Origin: Vesta saturnalis
Lineage: Eukaryota; Arthropoda; Insecta; Coleoptera; Lampyridae
Length of the DNA stretch: 64,000 nucleotides
Reading direction: 5' to 3'
NCBI GenBank assembly: GCA_036346205.1
Contig: JARFJB010000534.1
Location: 4,049,501-4,113,500, forward strand
A program made the position numbers and the translations under genes. Of this stretch, positions 22,864 through 33,714 are shown in pieces; position 1 is the first letter of the stretch, and every line of letters begins with the position of its first letter. A model generated the notes under the pieces. It searched no databases. It was not told the origin of the DNA and was given only the letters and a program-made list of their open reading frames with translations.

Positions 22864-25761
22864 CCGGGTGAGTCGTTAAGGAAGGACGCCGGCTATATCT
22901 CAGAAACCGCTTATGTTAGAACTTCCAAAAAAAAAATCTTCAGTAAATGTGGACATGAGAAAATGGTGGAAATAATTTTAAAGTTTGTAAATAGACCGCT
23001 AGGTGGCGTAATTGCTGTAGTAAATTAAAAAATGTCTAATAAGTAACAGAAACTTAAGGAAAAGGTATATTGGAAATATCGTAGTTGTATTTTTTGGGAC
23101 AATTTTACCCATTTTTTGTATAAGAAATTTTTCTCTAACTTCACAGGTTTTTCGTAGGGGGAGCTGCGAAATTTGTCAGACAAACACGTAATTATCTTCG
23201 GAACCAGTCATCGAATCTTAAAAACTAATATTTCGTTGGAAAGGTCTTTTCTTGCGCTATACGTTGATGTATTAAAAAGTTAAGTTTGATTAACGAACAA
23301 AAAGCTAGAGGACGCTTTCCAAATATTGCTGAAATTTTAGCGATTTTCTTCAAAATATTAAATAGGATGGTATGTTTTTTATAATTCAGTCAGAAAAAGC
23401 ATAAAATTTCACCTACATCCTGAAAATTTAAAGTCGGTATCTTTGTTGGTTTCAATTTTATACCTACTTTAAGTTCAGATCCATGGTAATGATTTTGTAG
23501 TGCCACGATCATCCAATAACACTACCAGACCAACAATTCATAATGACGATTTATCCATAGTAACATTAATTTTATCAATGTCAGTGTCAAGGAAATATTA
23601 TCCTGAGATTTCCTCACAAAATTACCTCCGGTTTTGCGGTGGATGCGGGTGTATTGTGATACGAGTTTCTTTGACTTATTGCCATATTCTTTTTGCCAAC
23701 AATGCCCTCTAACCAGGAAGCACATGATATGCTTGCAGTATATTTCGAGTGCATGCAGAGTTCTACTGTTGCTGCACGATTGCATGCGGCTCGTTTTCCA
23801 GACAGAGGGCATTACGAAAAGAGACTTTTTACTCGATTATCACAACGATTGAAAGCTACAGGAACAATTCATCCCTCAATTACTCACAGATCACGCAGAT
23901 CCCGAACGGAAGAAAGTGTTATAAACGTTCTAGCATATATCGAAATTAATCCACATAGTAGCACAAGAGCAATAGCTCATGACTTGGGACCAACACAAAC
24001 TACTGTTCAGCGTATTGTGAAAAAACATAAGTAAGTTTTAAATAAAAGTTAGCTATTAAAAGTAGTAAAGATATAGCTATTAAAAAAACCATAACGTCAA
24101 TTTTAATCTAGATTACATCCACACCATGTAGTCCTTCATCAATCACTGTCTACAGCTGATTATGAGCAACGTTTAGACTACTGCTATTGGCTGTCGAATA
24201 TGCTCATAGATATTAAAATCAACATCTGTTATCGCAAATATTGTGGACTGACTAGGCCATATTCGGCAGTGATGGTGAAGTAGATCGTCATAACATGCAT
24301 TATTGGTCCAGAACCAATCCTTGTTAGATGCAAGAAATTCAACATCAGGGCTGGTGGAGCGTCAATGTTTGGTGCGGTATTTTAGGAGGTCGAATTATTG
24401 GTCCTCAAATTTTTGACGCACAACTTAATGGTGAAACGTACCTTAATTTCTTGCGGAATTTGCCGATTTGCCGTTACTTTTAGAAGATGTGCCGTTGCTT
24501 ACTTGGCAGCGGATGTTTTTCCAACATGACGACTGTCCGGCACATTTTTCAGTACGCGTGCGTCAATTTTTGAGTAACACTTTTCCTGATACATGGATAG
24601 GAAGAGGGAGATTTTTTCCATGGCCAGCTAGTTACCTACATTTCCTTATTCATTCTTAACTTTAACAGCTTAATAACCATTACCATTGTTACCTTCTAGG
24701 TCCCCCGATCTAACTTGTTTAGATTTTTATTTTTGGGGAAGAATATAGGACCCTGTTTTTACAACCAGGCCAACTACGCCTGAAAATATGGTCATTAGGA
24801 TAAGAAATTCCATTCGCACCCTCTCCACAGCGAAGATAGAAACCGCTGTTTTGTCAACGCAACAGCGGTTGCAGCTGTGTATTGATAATGATGGCAGACG
24901 ATTTGAGCATTTAGGTCGCCACTGAGTAATGGCGTACTACTCATCTCTAGTTAATTTTCAATGGCCCACCCGGTGTAATTATTAACCAACGGTAATAAAC
25001 TAACCCCAGAAACTCGATGATAATAACTGTCAGTATTATCGAATTTCTGGGGTTAATTCTGGCGGCAGAGTTAACCCGTATTTATGAAAGCTGGCCTAAG
25101 TAATAAACTATTATGTCAAAAAACTTTACGCCTTATTGTTTTTGGATCTAAATTTAAAGTAGGTATAGAATTGAAACCAACAGAGATATTGACTTGAAAT
25201 TTTAAGGATATAGGCGAAATTTTATACTCTTTCTGACTAAAATATAAAAAACATACCATTCTATTTAATATTCTGAAGAAAACGGTTAAAATTTCAGCAA
25301 TATTTGGAAAGCGTCCTCTAGCGGTTTGTTCGTTAATCAAACTTAACATTTTAATGCATCAACGAATAGCGCAAGAAAATACCTTTCCAACGAAATATTA
25401 CTTTTTAAGATTCGATGACTGGTTCCGAAGATAATTACGTGTCTGTCTGACAACCTTCGCAGCTCCCCCTACGGAAAACCTGTTAAGTTAGTGAAAAACT
25501 TCTTATACAAAAAATGGGTAAAATTGTCCCAAAAATACAACTACGATATTTCCAATATACCTTTTCCTTAAGTTTCTGTTACTTATTAGACATTTTTTAA
25601 TTTACTACAGCAATTACGCCACCTAGCGGTCTATTTACAAACTTTAAAATTATTTCCACCATTTTCTCTTGGCCACATTTACTGAAGAATTTTTTTTTTG
25701 AAGTCGTAACATAAGCGGTTTCTGGGATATAGCCGGCGTCCTTCCTTAATGACTCACCCGG
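22864..25761. mobile_element. 2.9-kb mariner-like element with ~620-bp TIRs
   Basis: Ends are TA-CCGGGTGAGTC (22862) and its inverse GACTCACCCGG-TA (25751-25763), giving a TA target duplication. The arms 22864-23482 and 25145-25761 match over about 620 bp. They include ACCGCTAGGTGGCGTAAT, TTGGAAAGGTCTTTTCTTGC-type sequence and GATTAACGAACAAA. Between them lies an intron-containing transposase on the plus strand. It sits at the outer end of palindrome A's right arm. A partial terminal copy is at 46027-46450 and a diverged end is at 40440-40603. Confidence 0.9.
23702..24925 (+). pseudogene. DD41D-type transposase with one clear and one probable intron
   Basis: Begins at ATG 23702 (MPSNQEAHDMLAVYFE; the codon nine bases upstream is TTG). 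Exon 1 encodes the DNA-binding region (VAARLHAARFPDRGHYEKR; SRRSRTEESVINVLAYIE; STRAIAHDLG) to 24030. An 81-nt intron 24031-24111 has a perfect GTAAGT donor and TCTAG acceptor; splicing joins KKHK to LHPHHVVLHQSLS in frame. Exon 2 has ILWTD with the first Asp (followed by TAG), WWSVNVWCGILGGRIIGP, FFQHDDCPAHFSV with the second Asp and DTWIGRGRFFPWPA. A ~70-nt interruption (about 24628-24699) ending TTCTAG is probably a second intron whose donor lost a G. Exon 3 gives SPDLTCLDFYFWG with the third Asp, 41 residues after the second, and ends near 24925. Stops and a frameshift disable it. Confidence 0.85.
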
Positions 25762-25763
25762 TA

Positions 25764-26228
25764 CATCTAAGTAGTTTTGCTTACCGAATGCATTAACTTC
25801 AATGCCAAATTACAGTATTGAAATAACTGCATTTTAATACAGTTATAGAAAAAATAAATATTGGTACTTATTTATTTAATTATTATATAGTAATCATAAA
25901 CCTGAGATTGTTTTTTAATACAGTGTTAGTAACAATTATTTTTGATTTCAAACAAATCGAGCAGTATTGCTAAATAGGCGCAACAAATGCTATGAACTTT
26001 CCTTCATTCATATTTAAATCAGTTAATTTAGAGCCATTCAAGAATTAAAGAATGCCAAAAAATATTTGTTAAAATTGCAATTTCCGAAACGGAAATCGTT
26101 TGCATTGTTGTTGACGAAGCAATTCACATATTTTTTATTCATGTAACAGATAGAGTAATGCCCTTAACATTTAATTAATTAGCTAAAAATAAACTTATTG
26201 AAAATGTAATACAATATCATTATTTCAG
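25764..26228 (+). other. AT-rich sequence, possibly intronic
   Basis: No element recognised. Its 3' end is a plausible splice acceptor (ATCATTATTTCAG at 26216-26228) for the exon that follows. Confidence 0.35.
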
Positions 26229-26527
26229 GTTCTCTATACATAAAAATGACTGCAACACGACAGGATGTGCTAATTTCCAAATGGAAGAGTGATCCATTCG
26301 AACCAACAATTAGCTTAAAAATAGAACAACAAACAGCTGTTTTACAAACTTTTGTTAAAAATAATGATTTGAAAGATGTAAAAATAGTTATAAAATTGAA
26401 ATGTAAGAATATGGTAGGCAAGAAAACGTTGTTAGGTGAACTTGTAATTGATCATAAGACTAAAATTTTTAGCCAAGTTGTAAAAGTACCTTGTACCCCT
26501 ATTACACGTATGCTTAATTTTGAATAA
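26229..26527 (+). CDS. Probable terminal exon of a C2-domain-like protein
   Basis: Open frame following a good acceptor (TTATTTCAG at 26220-26228). The frame is open from the first exon base, which is the second base of a codon, through ATG 26246 to TAA 26525-26527. The protein reads SLYIKMTATRQDVLISKWKS, then LKDVKIVIKLKCKNMVGKKT, LLGELVIDH and a PITRML end. The order of hydrophobic strands, the IG/LGELVI strand and the distance to a PxTRM-type end resemble the second half of a synaptotagmin-type C2B domain (inference; the calcium-binding Asp residues are not evident). Codon use is coding-like compared with its flanks. AATAAA overlaps the stop (26523-26528) and another lies at 26808. It may be the only ordinary host coding sequence here; alternatively a processed or relic exon. 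Confidence 0.45.
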
Positions 26528-26528
26528 A
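26523..26528 (+). terminator. Polyadenylation signal candidates for the C2-like exon
   Basis: AATAAA overlaps the stop codon; a second AATAAA at 26808-26813 is better placed for a ~300-nt 3' UTR. Confidence 0.3.
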
Positions 26529-26929
26529 TATTGTTTTACGTGTAACGCATGTATTTAATTATTGTGATTGTTAGGATTAGCATATTAATCGGTGTTTTTT
26601 ATACCTCATATTAACAAGAATGAAGAATTAATAATTAGTTATTATTATAAATTATGTAAATGAATTTTTTGTTTATGTAAATGATGCATGTTCAAAGCAC
26701 GTTTATTGGTGTGACTAGTCTTAATGGTATTCTTTTTAATAGTATGGAACATGTAAGATCCCATAGGATGACAGTGTAACGTCCAAAAGTTTTATTATTA
26801 CGTAATGAATAAAGTTAAGTGTAGGTACGTTTTCGGCACCACCCATCAAACGCTAATTTGAGACCAAGAGGTTAACAATAGGTGTGTGAAGATTGCCGGA
26901 TCTTTTTTTAATAATGTGATTTAACCTTG

Positions 26930-27430
26930 TGTATAATTAAGTTCCATTTTGCGCCGTTGAAGTTAAATTTTGCGCCCCAACAGGAAACAATTTTTAGCAA
27001 AAATTCCATAAGCACGGCTAACTGTACGGAGCCGCGAACTTTTGGATAAATCATTATTTCTTATGGAGTAATTAGGCGTCATTTTGCAACGCTAAAATAA
27101 AATTTTGCGCTCTTATAAGTACGAACTTGTTATAAAATTACATTGGCACGGCTAGCTTCACGATCATGCATAAATCAATTTTTCTTACGCAGTAATAAGG
27201 ATGCGCTGTTTGTACTGCTAAAATAAAATAAATAAAATTTTACTTTTGCGAAACAAGTTATTGTATGTCAAATTAAATTAACACAGCTAACTTCACAACC
27301 GAGAACTTTTGCGTAAATCAATTTTTTCTTTCTAGGCACCAATTATGCGCTTAGCCTATAAAATAGAATTTTACACCACCATCGGAAATAATTATTGCAA
27401 AAGTTACATCGACAAAGTTAATTTCATATC
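26930..27430. repeat. ~130-bp satellite, four units, left block
   Basis: Units start near 26967, 27103, 27236 and 27363. They share AAATAAAATTTTGCGC, ACATTGGCACGGCTA, ACTTCACAACCGNGAAC and TTTTGCGTAAATCAATTTTT. The block ends in TTAATTTCATATC followed by (TA)n. The same array, with the same junction into (TA)n, continues at 29395-30290 beyond inserted elements. Confidence 0.8.

Positions 27431-27431
<1 letters not shown>

Positions 27432-27520
<89 letters not shown>
27432..27520. repeat. (TA)n microsatellite
   Basis: About 85 bp of uninterrupted TA, then TACATATACAGGGTGGGC, a mariner-type end. Confidence 0.97.
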
Positions 27521-27819
27521 TACATATACAGGGTGGGCACCACCAACGCGACGATCTTCTGTATCTAGGCAATACGTTTTTTCAAATTTATTTTTCAGGG
27601 GGGTTATGTATATCAGTAGTGGCCACAGTTTAAAATTATTTTCGTACATACTGGGTGTTCCAGAAAAGCGTGGCTTATCAAACTTATGTTTTTTTAATGG
27701 AACACCCTGTATTGTCATTCAATTTTGGATAGTACTGTAAAAATAAGGTGCACTTTAATAAATGATCCCTATAGGTAAATATTACAGTTTTCGAGATATT
27801 TTGAATTTTATGAAAATAA

Positions 27820-29388
27820 TAGGTTTGCGAAAAAGAATCATACTGACCAAATCAATTTATTAAAGTTGTTATCCTTTGAATCGCTAGCAAATGATTCTTA
27901 ATTCCTTACAGGGTGTTAAAAATTTTCAGTTGTAAAATAATTACATTTAAATCGCATTATCTTGGTAATTTTAAACGTAACACCCTGTATTTTATTAATC
28001 TACGTTATTCAAAACAATATTCTCTATCATTTGGTATATGGGTTTCCCATACCTAAATATTACAGTTTTTTGTTACTCAACATTTTCTTAAATTTAATGT
28101 AATTATGTATGAGATAAAAGAAATATTCGAATAATTATTATCATTTTTATTCTTAACACTCAAGTAAATTAAAGGTTATTGACTAAAAACATAAAAACGG
28201 CAAAATAATTTTTTTTTAATAAGAGAAGTAATAATTATAATAACAAAAACGAACTAGACGCTAGGAAAAAATTAATTTTACTCTAACATGTGCTCAAAAT
28301 GTTTGCCATCTGCTTGAATACAACAATTAATTCTATTTTCAAAAGATCTTATTTTATGTAACATTTCCGGCGGCATAGAAATTTTTATTTTCTAATCCTG
28401 GAGAGTAGTGGGACTGTTTGATTTACTATAAGTTGAACAATCCCCCATATAGTGAAACCCATTGGAGTAACATCTGGAGACCTACGTGGCTAATTACAAG
28501 GACTACCCCTGCCTATCCACCTATTTCTAAATTTTCTATTCAGATACTCTCTGACAGGTCGGGTAAAATGAGCGGGTGCGCCATCGAACTGGAGCGACAT
28601 TTTTTTTCGTGTATTTAATGGAATATGCTCATGAAGTATCCAAAAATCACGTTTTAAGAAATTCTTCCATGTAGGTGGCCATCAAAGAAATATGGTCCAA
28701 TCACATTATCCCCTAATATTCCTACCCAAACGTTTACAGTCCATCGGTGTTGGCGATCAACAGTACCTAATAGTGGTAATTACGCCTATTTACTACACCA
28801 TCACTCTGAATGGTGCATTCACCTGTAAATTCCACGAATTTAAAAAAAATCAGGATCTCTGCCGGCCTTATCCAAAGCCCATAAGCTAAAGTTTAAACGC
28901 AGATTATATTCCTACGGACACTTGTTCGACTGATACCCGTTTCATTCGAAATTTTTCTAGTACTTGTATGAGGGTCATCAGTAACATCAAACTCATTTTC
29001 ATTATTCCCAGTAACCTGTTTTGTTTTATTCGCCTTCTGGTATGCAACTGACCCAGTAGCACGAAATCTATTCAACAACCTTTCAAAAAATTAAGAAAAT
29101 GTTGAATAACAAAAAAACTGCAATATTTAGGTATAGAAAACATATACCAAATGAGAGAGAATATTGTTTTGAATAATGTAGATTAATAAAATACAGGGTG
29201 TTACGTTTAAAATTTCCAAGATAATGTGATTTGAATGTAATTATTTTACAACTGAAAATTTTGAACACCCTGTAAGGAATTAAGAATCACTTGCTATAGC
29301 GATTCAACTTTAATATTTGTAAGTAGAATTTTGTCCTTCTAATTTAATTGATTCGGTCAGTATGATTTTTTTCGAAAACCTATTATGT
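27820..29388. mobile_element. Mariner-like element with ~290-bp TIRs
   Basis: Arms 27820-28110 and 29075-29388 are inverted copies. They include AATAGGTTTGCGAAAA/TTTTCGAAAACCTATT, ATTCTTAATTCCTTACAGGG, TTTTCAGTTGTAAAATAATT, AACACCCTGTATTTTATTAA and ATTTAGGTAT. Two ACAGGGTGTT motifs lie within each arm, so one element may sit in another. A decayed transposase on the minus strand lies between the arms. The whole interrupts the 130-bp satellite. Confidence 0.75.
28280..29078 (-). pseudogene. DD41D-spaced transposase relic
   Basis: Minus strand: LNRFRATGSVAYQKAN and STRKISNETGISRTSVRR (HTH region) near 29075-28915, then scattered blocks interrupted by frameshifts, MSLQFDGAPAHFTRPVREYL with the second catalytic Asp near 28595, WIGRGSP, and RSPDVTPMGFTIWG near 28470. 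At the third catalytic position, 41 residues after the second, Gly replaces Asp. The C-terminus FKQMANILSTC ends near 28285. Many stops; inactive. Confidence 0.8.
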
Positions 29389-29394
29389 GCATAA

Positions 29395-30290
29395 ATTACC
29401 TCCTGGAGGTAATTAATTATTGCAAAAATTCAATTGACACAGCCGTGAACAACTGCGTAAATCAATTTTTTTTTCTTGTATAATAATTACGCGTCAATTG
29501 CGGGTCAATTTTTTTTTTTATGATTGTGGACCTGAACAGGCTAAATAAGGCCTATCGTACTAAAGCACTCAGGAACACTTAGGAGGATGGATAGAGGGAT
29601 AATGAATTGCCAATAGATGCCTATGAACAGCTACCTTAAATTTTCTCATATCATAAGTGAGAGGAAAACAGAAACTAGGGAGATCATTCCAGAGTTTAGA
29701 ATCCGTGTAGAAAAATGTGGATTGCGCCCGTTTGGTACGACAAGTGGAGATTTGTACTGCATACTGATGATGTGAATGAGCGAATCGAGAGTTTCTCGCA
29801 AAGATAGCCGGAGATCGTATCAAAGAATGTAATTCACCAGCACAATAGCCGTTGTAATAACGATAATACAAAGAAAGAACTGAAACCATCCTTCTATGCT
29901 CAAGGGACTGTATGTGAGAAGTTAAGGACGGGTCATTTATAAGCCTAATCGCTCTCTTTTGAATAAAGGTGAGAATTATATTCCAGATGAGGCCGAATTT
30001 GGGCCTTATACAGCAGAAGGAGTTGCCGAGAGGTAAAGTACTGCTTAGATCTGTACAAAAAGCCTATTTTGCGCTGTTAAAATAAAATTTTTGTCCTTCT
30101 AGGAAAGCAGTTATTATAAAATTACATTGGCAATGCTCGTTTTCCAACCGTAAACTGTTATATAAATATTTTTTTTCTTATGCAGTAATAAGGTGCCAAT
30201 TATGCGCTGTTTTAATAAAACTTTGCGCCCCCATCCCAAATAAGTTATTTCGAAAGTCATGTCGACAGGACTAACTTCATATCCGTATAT
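29395..30290. repeat. ~130-bp satellite, right block (with LINE insertion)
   Basis: Units at about 29395-29515 and 30055-30285 match the block at 26930-27430 (TTACATTGGCAATGCTCG, TATGCAGTAATAAGGTGCC, TTTGCGCCCCCATC). The last unit again passes through AACTTCATATC into (TA)n at 30285-30302. The array is split by the LINE fragment at 29519-30050. Confidence 0.7.
29519..30050 (-). mobile_element. 3' fragment of the LINE also seen at 14406-14958
   Basis: Inverse copy with the same poly(A) (T run at 29510-29520), the same C-terminus HPPKCS and LYYRYYNG block (29569-29889) and the RAIRLINDPSLTSH block. It extends further 5' than the copy at 14.4 kb but has a deletion of about 46 bp near 29965. By eye the two copies are more than 90 percent identical. 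Confidence 0.85.
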
Positions 30291-30302
30291 ATATATATAT
30301 AT

Positions 30303-30604
30303 AGGATGTCCTGTGTATCAATGTACTTACACTGCTACTAACAAAAAGGTCATATACACATGGTCCGATTCTCAACTGATTTTGAGATATTCAATTTTTT
30401 ATGTTTTCCAATTTTAGAGACATGTTTTCATGTTGCCGGAAATAACTTTTCCAGGAATAAATACATAGAAAATATTAATACAGCATTGTAAAGGGGATAA
30501 AATTTTCCGTTAAATGGTGTATAAAAGAAATTATATTGTCATCTACAAAGTTAAATTAACATTATTCAAACTTAAAAGGTATACATTTATTTATTTTTTT
30601 GATA
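30303..30604. other. Unrecognised sequence starting with a GATGTCCTGTGTATC motif
   Basis: Directly after (TA)n comes a weak mariner-type end. No coding region is seen before the Penelope relic. Confidence 0.3.
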
Positions 30605-31759
30605 AAACATTTAATGAAATCGTAATTGACATTGTGAGCCTATTCACAAATGTGCCCACTAATAAGGTACTGTCATAAGGGAGAGGCTGGATAAGCATGA
30701 AACGTTAAACGAATGGATTCGACACTCAGTAAATGCAATAATGAAACTTCTGGCAATACGCATTAGAACTACATACTTCCAAGTAGAAGACAAATCCTAC
30801 CAACAAGAGTTTGGGATGGCGATATCCGAATTCACGGAAACACGAAGGATGAGGGTTAGATACGTGTGACGATACCGACGTAGTTTGGCAACACGGCAAG
30901 CATAAGCTGGATGAATTCCTCAACCATCCAAACAGCCGCGCACCCTCCAAAATATTCACAATGGAATTGGAGCAGGAACAAAAACTGCCATTCCTGGAAG
31001 TACTTGTATACGGGAATGACAACTCTTTCCCGACAAGTATATACAGGAAACCTACCCACACAAGGAGGTACCTACACTACAACTCCAATAACCATAAAAG
31101 TGTGAAGATAGGCGTGGCAAGATGCTTGTACGATAGAGCTGAAACAATACGCGCAAAACAAGTGGATCTAAAGAAAGAAAAAGAAAATATCGCTAAAACA
31201 CTTATATAAAATGGCTACCTCGATCTAACACCTAACCTAAACATGGAAAGGGTAACCGAAAAATGTAGAACCGAAATACACAGCAATAATACCATACATA
31301 CAAGGTACCTTCGGCAAAATGCCAAGGATGGGCAGCAAATACAAGATATGCACCGCTTTCAAATCGACAAGAATGCTCAGGAGGATACTAACCAAAACCA
31401 AACCACACACTGTACACCAGAATTTCAAGAATTCTGCATACAACCTACGATACGAATGCGGCATAGCATACGTAGGAGAGAGTAGTAGACCGCTCAAAGT
31501 GAGAAACCAGGAACATCAGAACAATATCCGCAAAGGTGAAACAGAAAGATCAAGAATCACCGAACATGTCTGGCAGGAAGATCACCGCCTCCAATGGGCT
31601 AACATACAGATAGTAGCAATGAGAATACAACTCGCTGGAAACTCAAAAAAAGCCACATACATCGCACTAGTAAGTGTAAAAATGAAACCCATATGGGTCC
31701 GAATAACGCTTAAGTGCAATACACCTGCGCAACAGGTTACGGCGAAACATGCGCAATAA
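30605..31759 (+). pseudogene. Penelope-like element RT plus GIY-YIG relic
   Basis: Begins with DIVSLFTNVPTNKVL near 30630, a segment of Penelope-like reverse transcriptases. This is followed by RTTYFQVEDKSYQQEFGMA, RVRYV and DTDVVWQHGKHKLDEFLNH (RYVDD catalytic box broken by one extra base near 30870), then LEQEQKLPFLEVLVY and SIYRKPTHTRRYLHYNSN (31040-31090). The terminal endonuclease-like part is present as YECGIAYVGESSRPLKVRNQ (31450-31510) and EHVWQEDH. At least four frameshifts. It ends at 31759 directly against (TA)n at 31769. Confidence 0.85.
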
Positions 31760-31768
31760 ACCACTGCG

Positions 31769-31769
31769 C

Positions 31770-31810
<41 letters not shown>
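31769..31810. repeat. (TA)n microsatellite after the Penelope relic
   Basis: About 42 bp of TA immediately 3' of the Penelope coding remnant. Confidence 0.95.
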
Positions 31811-31813
<3 letters not shown>

Positions 31814-32039
31814 AAACATAATAAAGAACCCTAAATGTATTATAAATTAGTACATTATTATACGTATTACATATTTACAATAGTGACACCTCTTTAGGGT
31901 TTTATGAGGATGGAAATTTCTCTTTGCTGAGACCCATATACTCCCATATGTGAACTTTATTAGAATACAAAATACAAAACCACAATATTTCCAATAATTC
32001 GAACAAGGGTGAAATTTATTCCTAATATCAGGTAAAATA

Positions 32040-32800
32040 CGAAATCCTTAATTTAAAAGGAAATAAAAGGAATTGAAGCTCGAATTGGGATTATAATTTT
32101 ATACAAAAAGCAGTGGTTAGTTTTCTTAATCTTGAGTAATGAAAGTATAGTGTAAGAGAAAATTTTGTAACGCAACAAGAATATGTTGCAAAATTAAAAT
32201 ACATTGGTAACAATAAAAAGGAGAATAGTAGAAAACTTTCTTTATTTCATTCCGGCGAGTTTAGATAACCTTTCCTTATTCTCCTGTCATAAAAATTAAA
32301 CCTCATTTGTCGCGCGAAATAAATCAATCAACTCGTGGTATACATCGTTCAGAAAATAGAGACCTGTGGCGTGCACTAGATCACCCACTTTTAATATAAA
32401 CATTTGCGTTCAACGAACCTCATTAACAGAAAAGTGATGATAATGAAGTACTTTTGATTAAATTTTGTAGAGACATAGTGAAGAAACCATTTGAAGAGAT
32501 TTATTTTATGGTTTCTTTTTTATTATTTTTCTTTAGGCATTTTTGTACCTTAACCAGTTAACAATCAATTATTTTTATTTAAAAAAGGATTTTTTTCATA
32601 AAGAAGAATAACGCAAAAAATATATAAATGATTAAATACCTTGATGATGATATGTTTGGATATTTACCTCCTACTTTTCACCAACCTGCTGCTGCCCACA
32701 ATTTTTCGGGTTTTTAACCTTCCATAAAAAATTACGATAATTATTTTTAAAACAAAAATAATTTACTGCAAAAAGTCAAAAAAGAAATATGAAAATGTAA
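32040..32800. repeat. Dispersed repeat D, copy 1
   Basis: Matches 52690-52860 (GTTTTCTTAATCTTGAGTAA-type start, AACAATAAAAAGGAGAATAG) and 58400-58920 (TAGGCATTTTTGTACCTTAA, ATTTACCTCCTACTTTTCAC, TTTTTCGGGTTTTTAACCTT). No coding frame. Copy 2 is split by the MULE at 52928-58301. Identity is high in the 3' part (32500-32790 vs 58500-58920). Confidence 0.75.
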
Positions 32801-33035
32801 ACTTTAACCGTTATCACATATAATAAAATACTTATCTTTTTTGGGTTTTTAATGGCGTACACTTACAGTTATGTTCGTCAGTAGTAACATCACCTATTAA
32901 AAGAGTTAAAGATGTTGAAAACAATTTTATCAAAGTTGAAAAATTAAAACATAAACAGTAGCGAGCTATTATTATAACAGTTTGAGAAACTTATAAAACG
33001 AACTATAGAATTAAATGAAATTAAATTAAGTTAAA

Positions 33036-33700
33036 CCTTCAGTTCGTTATAGATATGTAGATGACACATTTGTTATTTGGAAACATGGAGAAGAGGCACT
33101 ACATGAGTTTTGGGTTTTTATAAATGGTATACATCCTAGTATTCAGTTTACCATGGAAAAAGAAACTAATGGAAGTTTACCATTTCTTGACATATTAATA
33201 TCTAAAAATAATAATTCACTTCTTTTAAGGTTTACAGAAAGCCGACACACACTGATAGATACCTTCATAAATTATCCAACCACCATCCACGAAGAAAAAT
33301 TGGTGTAATTAAATCTTTAGTAGATCGAGCAAAACGAATCTGTGACCCTGAATTTTTGAAGGATGAATATAAATATTTAACAAAATCCTTACAAGATAAT
33401 GTTATTACACCTTCAAGACGTAACCTTAAAGATAAACCAGTTCTTAACGTTGGTACTGATTTTCTTCTCTTTATAGCTAATGTTACAGATAGAATTGAAA
33501 AAATCCTAATTAAATATGGCATTAGGACTATTTTTAAACCTATAAGAAAAATTAAAGAACATTCAAGATAACCTAAAGATGTTTCAAACCCATTATCATC
33601 TTTCGGAGCGTATAAGTTATCTTGTTCATGTGGAAAAGTATACATTGGAACCACAAACCGTGGCTTTGGTACAAAACGTAACGGCCATATGAGATTTTGT
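33036..33700 (+). pseudogene. Second Penelope-like element relic
   Basis: Reads RYRYVDDTFVIWKHGEEAL with an intact catalytic YVDD (33050-33110), FTMEKETNGSLPFLDILIS, and, in the next frame, RRKIGVIKSLVDRAKRIC. The endonuclease part is LSCSCGKVYIGTTNRGF (33615-33670). It is distinct from the copy at 30.6 kb (different residues throughout, fewer shifts). Truncated at both ends; the 3' side abuts a transposase fragment on the opposite strand. Confidence 0.85.
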
Positions 33701-33714
33701 AGATTAGGTCAGCG

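Noticed and set aside
27345..27740. 131-codon frame with long Tyr-Ile run
   Set aside because: The (TA)n microsatellite keeps the frame open; the flanks are satellite and transposon end.
31886..31910. Extra LINE fragments at 31.9 and 38.6 kb sharing ACCTCTT-AGGGTTTT with the LINE at 61.1 kb
   Set aside because: Match is under 20 bp and the surrounding translation does not continue the LINE.
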